DNA from: Streptomyces sp. HUAS YS2
GTDB lineage: Bacteria > Actinomycetota > Actinomycetes > Streptomycetales > Streptomycetaceae
Assembly: GCF_033343995.1 (NCBI RefSeq)
Contig: NZ_CP137573.1
Span: forward strand, 3,691,001-3,755,000
Length of the DNA: 64,000 nucleotides
Direction: 5' to 3'
The position numbers were made by a program, and so were the translations under genes. Below the pieces are notes generated by a model that ran no database searches, was not told the DNA's origin, and saw only the letters and a list, made by a program, of their open reading frames with translations. Positions 55,002 to 62,888 of this stretch are shown here, piece by piece (the stretch's first letter is position 1; each line of letters starts with the position of its first letter).

Positions 55002-55928
55002 ATGTCCGGCAGCACTCACCCTGTCGTGTACGAGATCCTGGACGAGCGCTTCCGCACCGGACGCTGCGCCAACGGCGACGACGTCATGCGCGTCCTGCAC
55101 AACGGAGGCCGCTGGGTCGAGGGACCCGTCTATCTGCCCGCCTGGCGGCAGCTCATCTGGAGCGACATCCCCAACGACCGCATGCTGCGCTGGGACGAGA
55201 CGACCGGGACCGTCGGCGTGTTCCGCTCCCCCGCCGGGCACAGCAACGGCAACACGCTCGACCGCGAGGGCCGGCTCATCAGCGCCGAGCAGGGGAACCG
55301 GCGGGTGACGCGGACCGAGCACGACGGACGGATCACGGTGCTCGCCGACCGCTGGCAGGGCCGTCGGCTCAACAGCCCGAACGACGTGGTCGTGCACTCG
55401 GACGGGTCCGTGTGGTTCTCCGACCCCGACTTCGGGATCACCAGCGACTACGAGGGCCACCGCGCCGAGTCCGAGATCGGCGCCAACCAGGTGTACCGGA
55501 TCGACCCCGGCAGCGGCGAGGTGCGGCTCGTCGCGGACGGCTTCGGGGCGCCGAACGGGCTGGTGTTCTCGCCCGACGAGCGGGAGTTGTACGTCTCCGA
55601 CACGCGGAACGGGGTGATCCGGGTCTTCGACGTGCGCGACGGCGGGACGCTGTCGGACGGCAAGGTGTTCGCGGAGACGAAGGAGGGTCTCGGCCGCTTC
55701 GACAACATCCGATTCGACGACGGCGGACGGCTGTGGGCCGCCGCCATGCAGGGCGGCGTGCACTGCTACGACCCGGACGGCACCCTCATCGGCCGGCTGC
55801 TGATGCCGGAACCGGTCGCCAACGTCGCCTTCGGCGGCCCGAAGAACAACATCATGTTCCTCGCCGCATCGACATCCGTGTACTGCTTCATGACCGCCGT
55901 GACCGGAGCGCCGCGCATCCGCGTCTGA
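55002..55928 (+). CDS. SMP-30/gluconolactonase family protein
   Basis: A 308-aa six-bladed propeller protein. Metal ligand regions are WVEGPVYLPAWRQLIWSDIP (Glu), LNSPNDVVVHSDGSVWFSDP (Asn) and FSPDERELYVSDT (Asp). These match SMP-30 lactonases, which open sugar lactones. ATG at 55002 is preferred over the ATG at 54996, as GGGGGATGACG sets correct spacing. Divergent from the Lrp regulator. Confidence 0.9.
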   Translation: MSGSTHPVVYEILDERFRTGRCANGDDVMRVLHNGGRWVEGPVYLPAWRQLIWSDIPNDRMLRWDETTGTVGVFRSPAGHSNGNTLDREGRLISAEQGNRRVTRTEHDGRITVLADRWQGRRLNSPNDVVVHSDGSVWFSDPDFGITSDYEGHRAESEIGANQVYRIDPGSGEVRLVADGFGAPNGLVFSPDERELYVSDTRNGVIRVFDVRDGGTLSDGKVFAETKEGLGRFDNIRFDDGGRLWAAAMQGGVHCYDPDGTLIGRLLMPEPVANVAFGGPKNNIMFLAASTSVYCFMTAVTGAPRIRV

Positions 55929-55960
55929 GCCGGCCCTCCGGGTCTGCGACGATGGGGCGC

Positions 55961-56899
55961 ATGCGCGCACGCTACGGACTCCCCCTGAAAATCACGGCAG
56001 GCGTCGCGGCGACGGCCGCGGCAGGTCTGATCTACTCCGCAGGCTTCGAGGCCCGTTCGTTCCGGCTGCGCCGCGTCACCGTCCCTGTACTGCCGCGCGG
56101 GATGCGGGACCTGCGGGTGCTTCAGGTCTCGGACGTCCACATGGTGTGCGGCCAGCGCAAGAAGCGGACGTGGCTGCAGTCGCTGGCGGGGCTGCGCCCC
56201 GACTTCGTCGTGAACACCGGGGACAACCTGTCCGACACCAACGCCGTGCCGGAGCTGCTCGACGCGCTCGGGCCGCTGATGGACTTCCCCGGCGTGTTCG
56301 TCTTCGGCTCCAACGACTACTACGGGCCTCAGCTGCGCAACCCCGCCCGCTACCTCCTGGAGAAAGTGCAGGGCCGGCACGGCCTGAACGGCAACCCGCC
56401 GGTCGTCGGCGCCGTGCACAACCCGTGGGAGGACATCCGGGACGCCTTCGACGAGGCGGGCTGGGTGAACCTGACGAACACCCGCGGCCGTCTGAAGCTC
56501 GGCGGCCTCGAACTCGCCTTCACCGGCGTGGACGACCCGCACATCAAGCGGGACCGGTACCAGGAGGTGGCCGGCGGCCCCGACGAGTCGGCCGACTTCT
56601 CGATGGGCGTCGTGCACGCGCCGTATCTGCGCTGCCTGGACGCCTTCACGGCGGACGGCTACCCGCTGGTCCTGGCCGGGCACACGCACGGCGGTCAGCT
56701 GTGCGTCCCCTTCTACGGGGCACTGGTGACCAACTGCGACCTGGACACGGACCGGGTGAAGGGCCTGTCGACGCACACGGTCGCGGACCGCACCTCCTTC
56801 CTCCACGTCTCGGCGGGCTGCGGCACCAACCGCTTCACGCCGGTGCGCTTCGCCTGCCCGCCCGAGGCGACACTCCTCACTCTGACGGCGCGCGACTGA
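55961..56899 (+). CDS. Metallophosphoesterase, membrane-anchored
   Basis: A 312-aa calcineurin-like phosphoesterase. One N-terminal helix (KITAGVAATAAAGLIYSAGF). The motifs are QVSDVHM, NTGDNLSD, FGSNDYYG (Asn-Asp with Ser replacing the usual His-neighbour Gly), VVHAPYLR and AGHTHGGQ. All metal ligands are present. An ATG nine bases upstream is possible; relatives start at MRARYG. Counterpart of Rv3683. Substrate unknown; some relatives act on lipid-linked phosphates. Confidence 0.9.
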   Translation: MRARYGLPLKITAGVAATAAAGLIYSAGFEARSFRLRRVTVPVLPRGMRDLRVLQVSDVHMVCGQRKKRTWLQSLAGLRPDFVVNTGDNLSDTNAVPELLDALGPLMDFPGVFVFGSNDYYGPQLRNPARYLLEKVQGRHGLNGNPPVVGAVHNPWEDIRDAFDEAGWVNLTNTRGRLKLGGLELAFTGVDDPHIKRDRYQEVAGGPDESADFSMGVVHAPYLRCLDAFTADGYPLVLAGHTHGGQLCVPFYGALVTNCDLDTDRVKGLSTHTVADRTSFLHVSAGCGTNRFTPVRFACPPEATLLTLTARD

Positions 56900-56934
56900 G
56901 CCCGGGCGGCGGCCCGGCCCGTACGGTGTGAGTC

Positions 56935-57690
56935 ATGCTCACGCCGAACACCGCCGGGTCGTCCCCGAGGGACACCCCCACCACCGGCGCGGTCGCCGGG
57001 TCCGCGGAAGGCACGGCCGTGCCGCTCGCCCGCCGCCCGTACGCGGCCGCCTTCCGCGCGCTGATCGCGCTGGCCGCCATCGTCGGTGTCGGCATCGAGT
57101 GCGTCTACGGCCGGGTGCCGGTGGTCCTCTCCTTCTTCACCATCTGGTCGAACATCGGGGTCGCCGTCGTCATGGGCTGGGGCGCCGTCCGGGCCTGGAC
57201 GGGCCGGACCCCGCTGCCGGCGGTGTGGACCGGCGGACTGCTGCTGTGCATCTCGGTGGTCGGCCTGGTCTTCCACTTCGTGCTGGCGAACGAAGCGAGC
57301 GAGTTCAACCAGGCGGCGGAGATCGCCGAGCTCACGGGCGCGAAGGCGGTCGCCAACCAGCTGCTCCACACGGTCACCCCGATCGCCACCGTGCTGGACT
57401 GGCTGCTCCTCACCCTCCCCGGCGCCCTCCACTGGCGCCACGCCGCCCAGTGGCTCGCCGCCCCGGCGGCGTACCTGACCTTCGCCCTGATCCGCGGCGC
57501 CCTGCTCTCCCCGGACACCCCGACCCGCTACACCTACCCCTTCATCGATGCCGCCGCCCACGGCTACGCCGGCGTCCTGACCAACGCCCTGGTCCTGGGA
57601 GCCGCGTTCTACGCCCTCGGCCTGGCGATCGTCGCCCTGGACCGCATCCGACCTGCGGTGGGGCCGCGGGAAAACCGGATTTCGTCCTAG
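56935..57690 (+). CDS. Pr6Pr family membrane protein
   Basis: A 251-aa integral membrane protein with about six helices, including RALIALAAIVGVGIECVYG, FFTIWSNIGVAVVMGWG and VLTNALVLGAAFYALGLAIV. The SFFTIWSNI and TPIATVLDWLL, YPFIDAAAHG motifs are typical of Pr6Pr (FAR-17a/AIG1-like) proteins. ATG at 56935 has TACGGT 7 bases before it, so is likely leaderless. Function unknown, perhaps an acyl-lipid hydrolase. Confidence 0.82.
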   Translation: MLTPNTAGSSPRDTPTTGAVAGSAEGTAVPLARRPYAAAFRALIALAAIVGVGIECVYGRVPVVLSFFTIWSNIGVAVVMGWGAVRAWTGRTPLPAVWTGGLLLCISVVGLVFHFVLANEASEFNQAAEIAELTGAKAVANQLLHTVTPIATVLDWLLLTLPGALHWRHAAQWLAAPAAYLTFALIRGALLSPDTPTRYTYPFIDAAAHGYAGVLTNALVLGAAFYALGLAIVALDRIRPAVGPRENRISS

Positions 57691-57749
57691 AGCGCGGGTG
57701 GGCTAAAGTAATCGATGTCGCCGCGACGAGAACAACGAAGCAGCGACAT

Positions 57750-57823
57750 CGGGGTGTAGCGCAGCTTGGCAGCGCGCTTCGTTCGGGACGAAGAGGTCGT
57801 GGGTTCAAATCCCGCCACCCCGA
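57750..57823 (+). tRNA. tRNA-Pro, anticodon CGG
   Basis: 74-base cloverleaf. Acceptor stem CGGGGTG/CACCCCG. D arm TAGCGCAGCTTGGCAGCGC. Anticodon stem CTTCG/CGAAG with loop TTCGGGA, giving CGG for CCG codons. T arm GTGGGTTCAAATCCCGC carries GTTCAAAT. Discriminator is A, and CCA is not encoded (ACAG follows). It ends the conserved part of the window. Confidence 0.97.
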
Positions 57824-57835
57824 CAGCCGAAACAC

Positions 57836-57875
57836 CAGGTGAGGGACCTACGGATATCCGTAGGTCCCTCACCTG
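57836..57875 (+). terminator. Perfect 20-bp palindrome, tRNA terminator
   Basis: 40-base perfect inverted repeat centred between 57855 and 57856 (arms begin CAGGTGAGGGACC), followed on the plus strand by TTTCT. It is 12 bases past the tRNA. It would end the tRNA transcript. Confidence 0.85.
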
Positions 57876-57920
57876 TTTCTGTCTGCGTGTCTATCTGCGT
57901 GACTACCGCTTCGCGCGTGT

Positions 57921-58439
57921 CTACGGCCGCTGCGGGTCGGCGTCTGCACGTCGGTGGGGGGACCGGACGGCGTGGATGGGGGTGCCGTGGCAGCGGGCGA
58001 GCTCCTTCGTGGCCCGGCGCAGGGCGAGCTCCATGGTGCGGGGCGTGGTCAGGGCGCCGCTGCCGTCGGGCGGTACGAGCCATCGCAGGTCTCCCCAGCG
58101 GCAGTGGGGGGCAGGGGCGGCGATCCATCCTCCCTGGGTGATGTGGCGGGTGCGGTCACCGACCCAGGTGGCCCCGGGGTCGGGGGGCAGGAAGAAACCG
58201 ACCTCGCGTCGCCGGCCGTCCAGCAGCACAGGGCCGGGACCGACGCGAGGAGGGGCGGCGAGGATGTCCGCGGCGCGCAGGCCCAGGCACGCGGGAACGA
58301 TCAGCACGTCCCATTGGCGTCCGGCAGCCAACAGATGGATGCCGGCGCCGCCGCGGCGGCAGTCGCGCTCGTAGGCTTGCGGATCGTCGGCGGTGGCTGC
58401 CAGCCACTCGATTGCCTTCGTCCACTGTGTCAGCGCCAT
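57921..58439 (-). CDS. Primase/polymerase-like N-terminal domain protein of accessory regions
   Basis: A 172-aa protein starting MALTQWTKAIEWLAATADDP. It has GAGIHLLAAGRQWDVLIVP and VGFFLPPDPGATW, WIAAPAP and WLVPPDGSGALTTPR. This resembles the bifunctional primase/polymerase domain proteins common in Streptomyces, often near integrated elements. The active-site DxD is not evident, so it may be a non-catalytic relative. ATG at 58439 has AGGAGGTTTGTG upstream. It is the first gene after the tRNA, on the other strand. Confidence 0.7.
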   Translation of the reverse strand: MALTQWTKAIEWLAATADDPQAYERDCRRGGAGIHLLAAGRQWDVLIVPACLGLRAADILAAPPRVGPGPVLLDGRRREVGFFLPPDPGATWVGDRTRHITQGGWIAAPAPHCRWGDLRWLVPPDGSGALTTPRTMELALRRATKELARCHGTPIHAVRSPHRRADADPQRP

Positions 58440-58842
58440 CACAAACCTCCTGTGTGGTGCGGGCTTTGTGAGCCCGGTAGCCAACATCGGGTCCGACCAC
58501 CCTGGCGCTCCGCCGGAAGGCCGGGAAGGGAGGCGGAGGGCGGTTCATGATGTTTCGGTGCATTCAAGGGGCGGGCATATGCCGAACGCACGCCCAGAAC
58601 ATGTATTCCACGGGAATGCTCAACCGAGCCACGGCCGACGCCCCTTACCAGCCCAATCCGAACCACGCGCGGTACAGAGGAGCGGGCGGGCCGGTTCGGC
58701 CGAGTTCCCCTATCCGGCGGAGCTGCCCACTCTTCGCGGTTTGGCCGCAAGGGTCAGCTTCTGCGCGGCGGACAAGTCGTACCGCAGCGGATGAGACCAC
58801 GAGCAGCATCGCCGAGGCCGCGCCGAGGGGCGGTGGCGGGTC
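58440..58842. other. 403-base intergenic region
   Basis: Lower GC than its neighbours between 58540 and 58640. It has ATTCC-ACG-GGAAT near 58609 and several short frames that lack coding bias. It separates two minus-strand genes. It probably contains the promoter of the 172-aa protein and the SDR terminator. No gene is supported. Confidence 0.5.
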
Positions 58843-59691
58843 TCATGCGGCGTGCTCCCGCGATGTCGGGGTGGCGGGCGACGGGGTGGCGGCCGGTGGA
58901 GTGGCGGCCGGCGGGGTCAGGACCTTGCGGGTGATGCGTTCGGCGATGGCGGCGACCAGGGTGCGGGGGCGGCGCGGTGTCAGGTGTGCGGCCAGGGCGT
59001 TGCCGAGGCCGGGGGCGACGTAGCCGCGGTCGCGGTCCAGTGCGCGCAGCGCGGCGCGCACGACGGGCTTCGGGGTGGTCATGGAGCCCATGACCGCCGC
59101 CTTGCGGGTACCGATGGTGTCGAAGAACGCGGTCTCGACCGGGCCGGGGCACAGGGTGAGCACACGGATGCCGCGCCCCCGGTACTCCTGCCGCAGGGCG
59201 AGGCCGAAATTCAGCACGAACGCCTTGGCCGCACCGTAGACGGCGAAGTACGGGGAAGGCTGGAAGGCGGCGTTGGAAGCGACGTTGACGACCGAGCCGC
59301 GGCCGCGCTCCAGCATGCCGGGCAGCAGTTCGTGGGTGAGGTCGACGAGCGCGACGACATTGACCATGAGCTGGTCGTGGTCGCGGTCCCCGGAGATCTC
59401 CTCGAAGCGGCCGCAGGTGCCGAAGCCGGCGTTGTTGACCAGCACGTCGACGCTCAGGCCGAGGGCCGTCAGCCGGTCGGCGACGCGGCGGGCCGCGTCC
59501 GGCTCGGCGAGGTCCTGGACCAGTACATGGGCGCGAACGCCGCGCTCTGCGGTCAGGCGCTCGGCGAGCGCGGTCAGCCGGTCGCCGGACCGTGCCACCA
59601 GGATCACTTCGTGTCCCTGGGCGGCGAGCTGCTCGGCGAATTCGGCGCCGAGGCCGGACGAGGCTCCGGTGATGAGAGCGGTGCGGTGCAT
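58843..59691 (-). CDS. Short-chain dehydrogenase/reductase
   Basis: A 282-aa NAD(P)-dependent enzyme. The cofactor motif is TGASSGLGAEFA at residue 8. NNAGFG follows. The active site is Ser in VVNVASNAA and Tyr/Lys in YGAAK. The C-terminal 25 residues (TPPAATPPAATPSPATP) are low complexity. ATG at 59691 has GGGGAAG upstream. It is divergent from the TetR gene and likely controlled by it. Substrate unknown. Confidence 0.9.
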   Translation of the reverse strand: MHRTALITGASSGLGAEFAEQLAAQGHEVILVARSGDRLTALAERLTAERGVRAHVLVQDLAEPDAARRVADRLTALGLSVDVLVNNAGFGTCGRFEEISGDRDHDQLMVNVVALVDLTHELLPGMLERGRGSVVNVASNAAFQPSPYFAVYGAAKAFVLNFGLALRQEYRGRGIRVLTLCPGPVETAFFDTIGTRKAAVMGSMTTPKPVVRAALRALDRDRGYVAPGLGNALAAHLTPRRPRTLVAAIAERITRKVLTPPAATPPAATPSPATPTSREHAA

Positions 59692-59796
59692 GGCTTCCCC
59701 CTTCAGTCGATGGCAACTGGTATTCGAGCGTACCGGTTTCGCGAGAAGTTGCAACAGTGGTGATGCAGATAGCGCTGATATTGCGTCCCGGATGTA

Positions 59797-59812
59797 CTGT
59801 GTTTCGAGACAG
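59797..59812. promoter_or_regulatory. Candidate operator between the SDR and TetR genes
   Basis: CTGTGTTTCGAGACAG, a near-palindrome (TGTTTCGAGACA core, 10 of 12 symmetric). It is 21 bases before the tetR start. A second inverted pair, GCAACT (59713-59718) and AGTTGC (59747-59752), lies near the SDR start. Either may bind the TetR protein. Confidence 0.4.
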
Positions 59813-59832
59813 GTGCTCTACCAGGAGGCGTG

Positions 59833-60408
59833 ATGGGTGAGACGGCGGCACAGCCGTTGCGGGCGGACGCGGAGCGCAGCGTGCGGGCGATCCTGGAGGC
59901 GGCGGAGCGGGTGCTCGCCGCGGAGCCCGGCGCATCGATGGAGCAGATCGCCGCGGCCGCGGGAGTGGCCCGGACGACGATCCACCGGCGGTTCGCCAAT
60001 CGTCAGTCGCTGATCGAGGCGCTGGCGTCGTCCGCGGCCCGTCAGCTCGCCCAGGCGGTGGACGACGGCAGGCCGGACACCGCGCCACCGCTGGTGGCGA
60101 TGCACCGGATCACGGCCAACGTGCTGCAGGTCAAGAGTGCTTGGGCGTTCGCCCTGGAGCTGCCGGCGGACCCGGACAGCGACGCCGCCGTCCTGCACGA
60201 GGACATCAACCGCCGCTGCATCGCCGTACTGGAACGGGCCCAGGCCGAGAAGCTCATCGACGAGGCGGCCGACCTCGAATGGGTGCGCCGGGTCTACTAC
60301 GCACTCATCGGGGAGTCCCTGCGGGGCAACGCGGACGGCGCCGACCCGGACGCTCTCGCCGCCCGCATCATCGACACCCTGCTGCACGGCGCCGGCCCGC
60401 GCGCCTGA
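59833..60408 (+). CDS. TetR family regulator
   Basis: A 191-aa repressor. The HTH reads ILEAAERVLAAEPGASMEQI ... AGVARTTIHRRFANRQSLIEA. The C-terminal domain is helical and variable. ATG at 59833 has AGGAGGCGTG upstream. It is divergent from the SDR gene with 141 bases between; it probably represses it and itself. Ligand unknown. Confidence 0.9.
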   Translation: MGETAAQPLRADAERSVRAILEAAERVLAAEPGASMEQIAAAAGVARTTIHRRFANRQSLIEALASSAARQLAQAVDDGRPDTAPPLVAMHRITANVLQVKSAWAFALELPADPDSDAAVLHEDINRRCIAVLERAQAEKLIDEAADLEWVRRVYYALIGESLRGNADGADPDALAARIIDTLLHGAGPRA

Positions 60409-60451
60409 TCCACGACCGGGCGGGTGCGCCGGCGGCGATTGGGCTGATACT

Positions 60452-60916
60452 TCAGCCGCGACCGGGGCCCGGCATGAGGTGGCGGGCGAGGACGTCCAAG
60501 GCCGCTTCGATCTCGGTCAGGCGCTGGGGGTCGTCGGTGCCGAGGGCCGCGGCGAGGGCGGACTCGACACGGCTGGCACGGACCTCGGCCACGCGGTCGG
60601 ACACCCCGGGGGCCGGGCGCACGAGGACGCGGCGGCGGTCGGCCGGGTCCGGCACGGCCTGGGCGGAACCGGCCTCCTTCAAGCGGGCGACAGCCGTGGA
60701 CACCTGACTCTGCGGCAGGCCCGTACGCGCCGCGATCTCGCCGACGGAACTGTCGGGGTGGGCGGCGATGTCACTGGCCACGATCAGGACGAGACGAGCG
60801 CTGCCGGCGTACCGACCCTCGCCACCGGGGGGTTCGGGCAGGGCGTCCTCGCCGATCTTCATCAGGACACGCCCCAGCAGGAACAACTCGACTCCGTTCA
60901 CCCCGACAACATACAT
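60452..60916 (-). CDS. MarR family regulator
   Basis: A 154-aa winged-helix regulator. The HTH is SVGEIAARTGLPQSQVSTAV, the wing DPADRRRVLVRPAPG. Start at 60916 (MYVVGVNGVEL) lacks a good ribosome site; a GTG inside (VNGVEL) is possible. It is divergent from the alpha/beta hydrolase gene over an AT-rich region with repeated ATCCATCG motifs, which it probably binds. The C-terminus (DVLARHLMPGPGRG) is short. Confidence 0.85.
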   Translation of the reverse strand: MYVVGVNGVELFLLGRVLMKIGEDALPEPPGGEGRYAGSARLVLIVASDIAAHPDSSVGEIAARTGLPQSQVSTAVARLKEAGSAQAVPDPADRRRVLVRPAPGVSDRVAEVRASRVESALAAALGTDDPQRLTEIEAALDVLARHLMPGPGRG

Positions 60917-60972
60917 CCAAATCGATCCATCGAAATTTATCCATCGGGTTTGATGTATCGGACTCGATGGAA
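60911..60972. promoter_or_regulatory. AT-rich operator region with ATCCATCG repeats
   Basis: Contains ATACATC (60911-60917) and its complement GATGTAT (60952-60958), two ATCCATCG copies (60925 and 60940) and CGATGGA (60965). TCGATCCATCGA has 5-bp palindromic arms. It covers the MarR start and the divergent hydrolase promoter region. Marked drop in GC. Likely MarR binding sites. Confidence 0.55.
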
Positions 60973-61026
60973 TATTGTCTGTGAAGGGCGCGACGGAGGG
61001 ACCGTCGCACTCGGAGGGGGAACACC

Positions 61027-61860
61027 ATGACCACGCACCGCGGAACGCTCGACGTACCGGGAGCCTCCCTGCACTACCAGGTCCAGGGCGCCGGACCGCT
61101 GCTGGTGATCTCGCAGAGCGGGGAGGGGGACGCCGACCGAAGCGCCGACCTCGTCGCACAGCTCACCGACTCGTACACCGTGGCCACGTACGACCGCCGC
61201 GGCCTTTCCCGCAGCCGGCTCGACGACCCGGAGCGGGGGGCGACGCTGGTCGAGCACGCCGACGACCTCCACCGGCTGCTCTCGGTTCTCACCGACTCCT
61301 CCGCCGACGTGCTCGGTTGCAGCCTGGGGGCCGTCATCGGGCTGCACACCGCCGTGCGCCATCCGGGGCAGATCCGCACGCTCATCGCCCACGAGCCCGT
61401 CGCGCCGAGGCTGCTGCCCGACGACGAGCGCGGCCGGCACGAGCACGAACTCGCCCATCTGCAAGACCTCTACAGCCGGGACGGGCTCGGCGGCGTGCTG
61501 CCGGAGATCGCACGGACGCTCGGCATCGATCCCACCAACCGCGACGCCGAGCCGGACCTGACGCCGCAGCCGATGGACGCCCGCCGGATCGCCAACTTCG
61601 ACCACTTCATCCGGCACGACTTCACGGCGATCATCCAGGACACCCTCGACACGACGGCACTGAAGGCCTCCGGCACGCGCATGGTCCCCGTGGTCGGCCG
61701 CACCACGCCGACGACGGTCTTCGACTACCACTGCTCCCTCGCGCTGGCCGAGCTCGTGGGCGAGGACGTGGTGGAGTTCCCCGGTGGGCACAACGGGAAC
61801 ACCAGCCACCCGCGTGCCTACGCCCGTCGGCTGCGCGAGGTGCTCGCCGCCGCCATATGA
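61027..61860 (+). CDS. Alpha/beta hydrolase
   Basis: A 277-aa hydrolase. DRRGLSRSRLDD is the early conserved loop. GCSLGAVIGLH is the nucleophile elbow with Ser at about 99. The catalytic His is in PGGHNGNTSHP. ATG at 61027 has GGAGGGGG upstream. It is divergent from the MarR gene and likely controlled by it. Substrate unknown; thioester, ester or lactone cleavage are options. Confidence 0.88.
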   Translation: MTTHRGTLDVPGASLHYQVQGAGPLLVISQSGEGDADRSADLVAQLTDSYTVATYDRRGLSRSRLDDPERGATLVEHADDLHRLLSVLTDSSADVLGCSLGAVIGLHTAVRHPGQIRTLIAHEPVAPRLLPDDERGRHEHELAHLQDLYSRDGLGGVLPEIARTLGIDPTNRDAEPDLTPQPMDARRIANFDHFIRHDFTAIIQDTLDTTALKASGTRMVPVVGRTTPTTVFDYHCSLALAELVGEDVVEFPGGHNGNTSHPRAYARRLREVLAAAI

Positions 61861-61887
61861 CCGGCGCCTCGAGAGGCTGCGGCCGAG

Positions 61888-62094
61888 TCAGGGGCGGAGC
61901 TGTTTCGCTTCGAATCTGCCGGGGGCCAGGACGAGGACGAAGGTGACCTGCTGGCCTTCGGCGAGCGTGCGGGTGGGGCCCTCGATTTCCTCGGCGGCGA
62001 AGAACACGGGTTCCTCGGACCCCTTGGGGAGCACGAAGCCGTAGCCTCGACGGCGGTCGAAGGACTGCACGAATCCGGTGCTTCTGTCTTCCAT
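61888..62094 (-). CDS. Divergent cold-shock domain protein
   Basis: A 68-aa CspA-like OB-fold protein, MEDRSTGFVQSFDRRRGYGF ... RNP1 is RGYGFVLP, and RNP2 is PVFFAAEEI in place of DVFVHYSAI. The usual His and a Lys at the start (KWFN) are missing (VQSFD). It may bind RNA with changed preference. ATG at 62094 has GGAAGGAGG upstream. It stands alone, convergent with the hydrolase. Confidence 0.82.
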   Translation of the reverse strand: MEDRSTGFVQSFDRRRGYGFVLPKGSEEPVFFAAEEIEGPTRTLAEGQQVTFVLVLAPGRFEAKQLRP

Positions 62095-62140
62095 GACGGC
62101 CTCCTTCCCTGATGTGTACCCCGCCGAGGCGCACCCCGCC

Positions 62141-62764
62141 TCAGCGACCGCCGTCGCCCGCCGCCCGCTTCGGCACGCGCAGGGTGCCGAGGGCCGTCGC
62201 CACCGTGCGCCGCAGTTCCGCGGGCTCGGCGCCGGCTCGGGAGCGCAGGTTCACGCCGTAGGCGAGCAGAACGAGGACCTCGGCCGCCGCCCGCGGCGCG
62301 GCGGCCGGGGCGGGGGCGAGCAGGCCGAGGCGGTCGGCGGTGACGAGGGCCTGCTCCAAGGCGTCGGTGAGGGCTCGGTACTGCTCGTCGAGGACGGCGC
62401 CTACGTCGGGGTCGCCGTTCTCGCCGGCCGCGATCGCGTTGGTGATCATGCAGCCCCAGCGTGCGTGCTCCCCGGTGCAACGCACCTCGACGAGCGCCTC
62501 GAAGAACTCCTCGACGGCGGGCAGGCCGCGCTCGTCCTCCGCGATGGCGCGGTACGCGACGTCGGCGCGCTGCTCCGCGTACCGGCGCAGGGCCGACAGA
62601 TAGAGCTGCTGCTTGCCGCCGAAGGTGGAGTAGAGGCTGGAGCGGTTGAGTCCGGTGGCGGTGACGACCTCCTGGATGCCCGTCGAAGACGCGCCCTGCC
62701 GCCAGAAGAGCTGCATGGCCGCTTCGAGCGCCGCGTCGGGATCGAAGTGCTTGATGTCCGGCAT
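62141..62764 (-). CDS. TetR family regulator
   Basis: A 207-aa repressor. HTH: ALEAAMQLFWRQGASSTGIQ ... TATGLNRSSLYSTFGGKQQL, the AcrR-like pattern. The C-terminal domain contains a single Cys (RCTGEHARWGCMI has two Cys), which may sense oxidants, fitting the divergent peroxiredoxin. ATG at 62764 has AGGTGGGC upstream; an in-frame TTG is 12 bases earlier. Two identical-type operators lie in the 124-base region between. Confidence 0.9.
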   Translation of the reverse strand: MPDIKHFDPDAALEAAMQLFWRQGASSTGIQEVVTATGLNRSSLYSTFGGKQQLYLSALRRYAEQRADVAYRAIAEDERGLPAVEEFFEALVEVRCTGEHARWGCMITNAIAAGENGDPDVGAVLDEQYRALTDALEQALVTADRLGLLAPAPAAAPRAAAEVLVLLAYGVNLRSRAGAEPAELRRTVATALGTLRVPKRAAGDGGR

Positions 62765-62786
62765 GCCCACCTGCAAGGAATGGATA

Positions 62787-62808
62787 TTGGAACGATGAGT
62801 TCAAGATA
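62787..62808. promoter_or_regulatory. Operator copy 1 for the tetR promoter
   Basis: On the minus strand TATCTTGAACTCATCGTTCC followed by AA, i.e. TTGGAAC-GATGA-GTTCAA palindrome on plus. It overlaps the likely tetR -10 (TATCTT) and start point. Pairs with the copy at 62847-62868. Confidence 0.65.
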
Positions 62809-62846
62809 ACCGGCGATTCCTCTGGTGCGCAGCCCGCACCTCCCCC

Positions 62847-62868
62847 TATCTTGAAACGGTCATTCCAA
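62847..62868. promoter_or_regulatory. Operator copy 2 for the peroxiredoxin promoter
   Basis: TATCTTGAAACGGTCATTCC followed by AA; 17 of 22 bases match copy 1 read from the other strand. TATCTT is the likely -10 of the peroxiredoxin gene, so bound repressor would cover the start point. Confidence 0.65.
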
Positions 62869-62888
62869 GTTCTGGAGGGGAACCCACG

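Noticed and set aside
57836..57875. Attachment site or insertion sequence end
   Set aside because: The 40-base palindrome fits a tRNA terminator; no duplicated tRNA end, transposase or integrase is in the window.
58547..59023. 158-aa plus-strand frame in the gap after the primase-like gene
   Set aside because: No ribosome site, low coding bias, second half antisense to the SDR gene.
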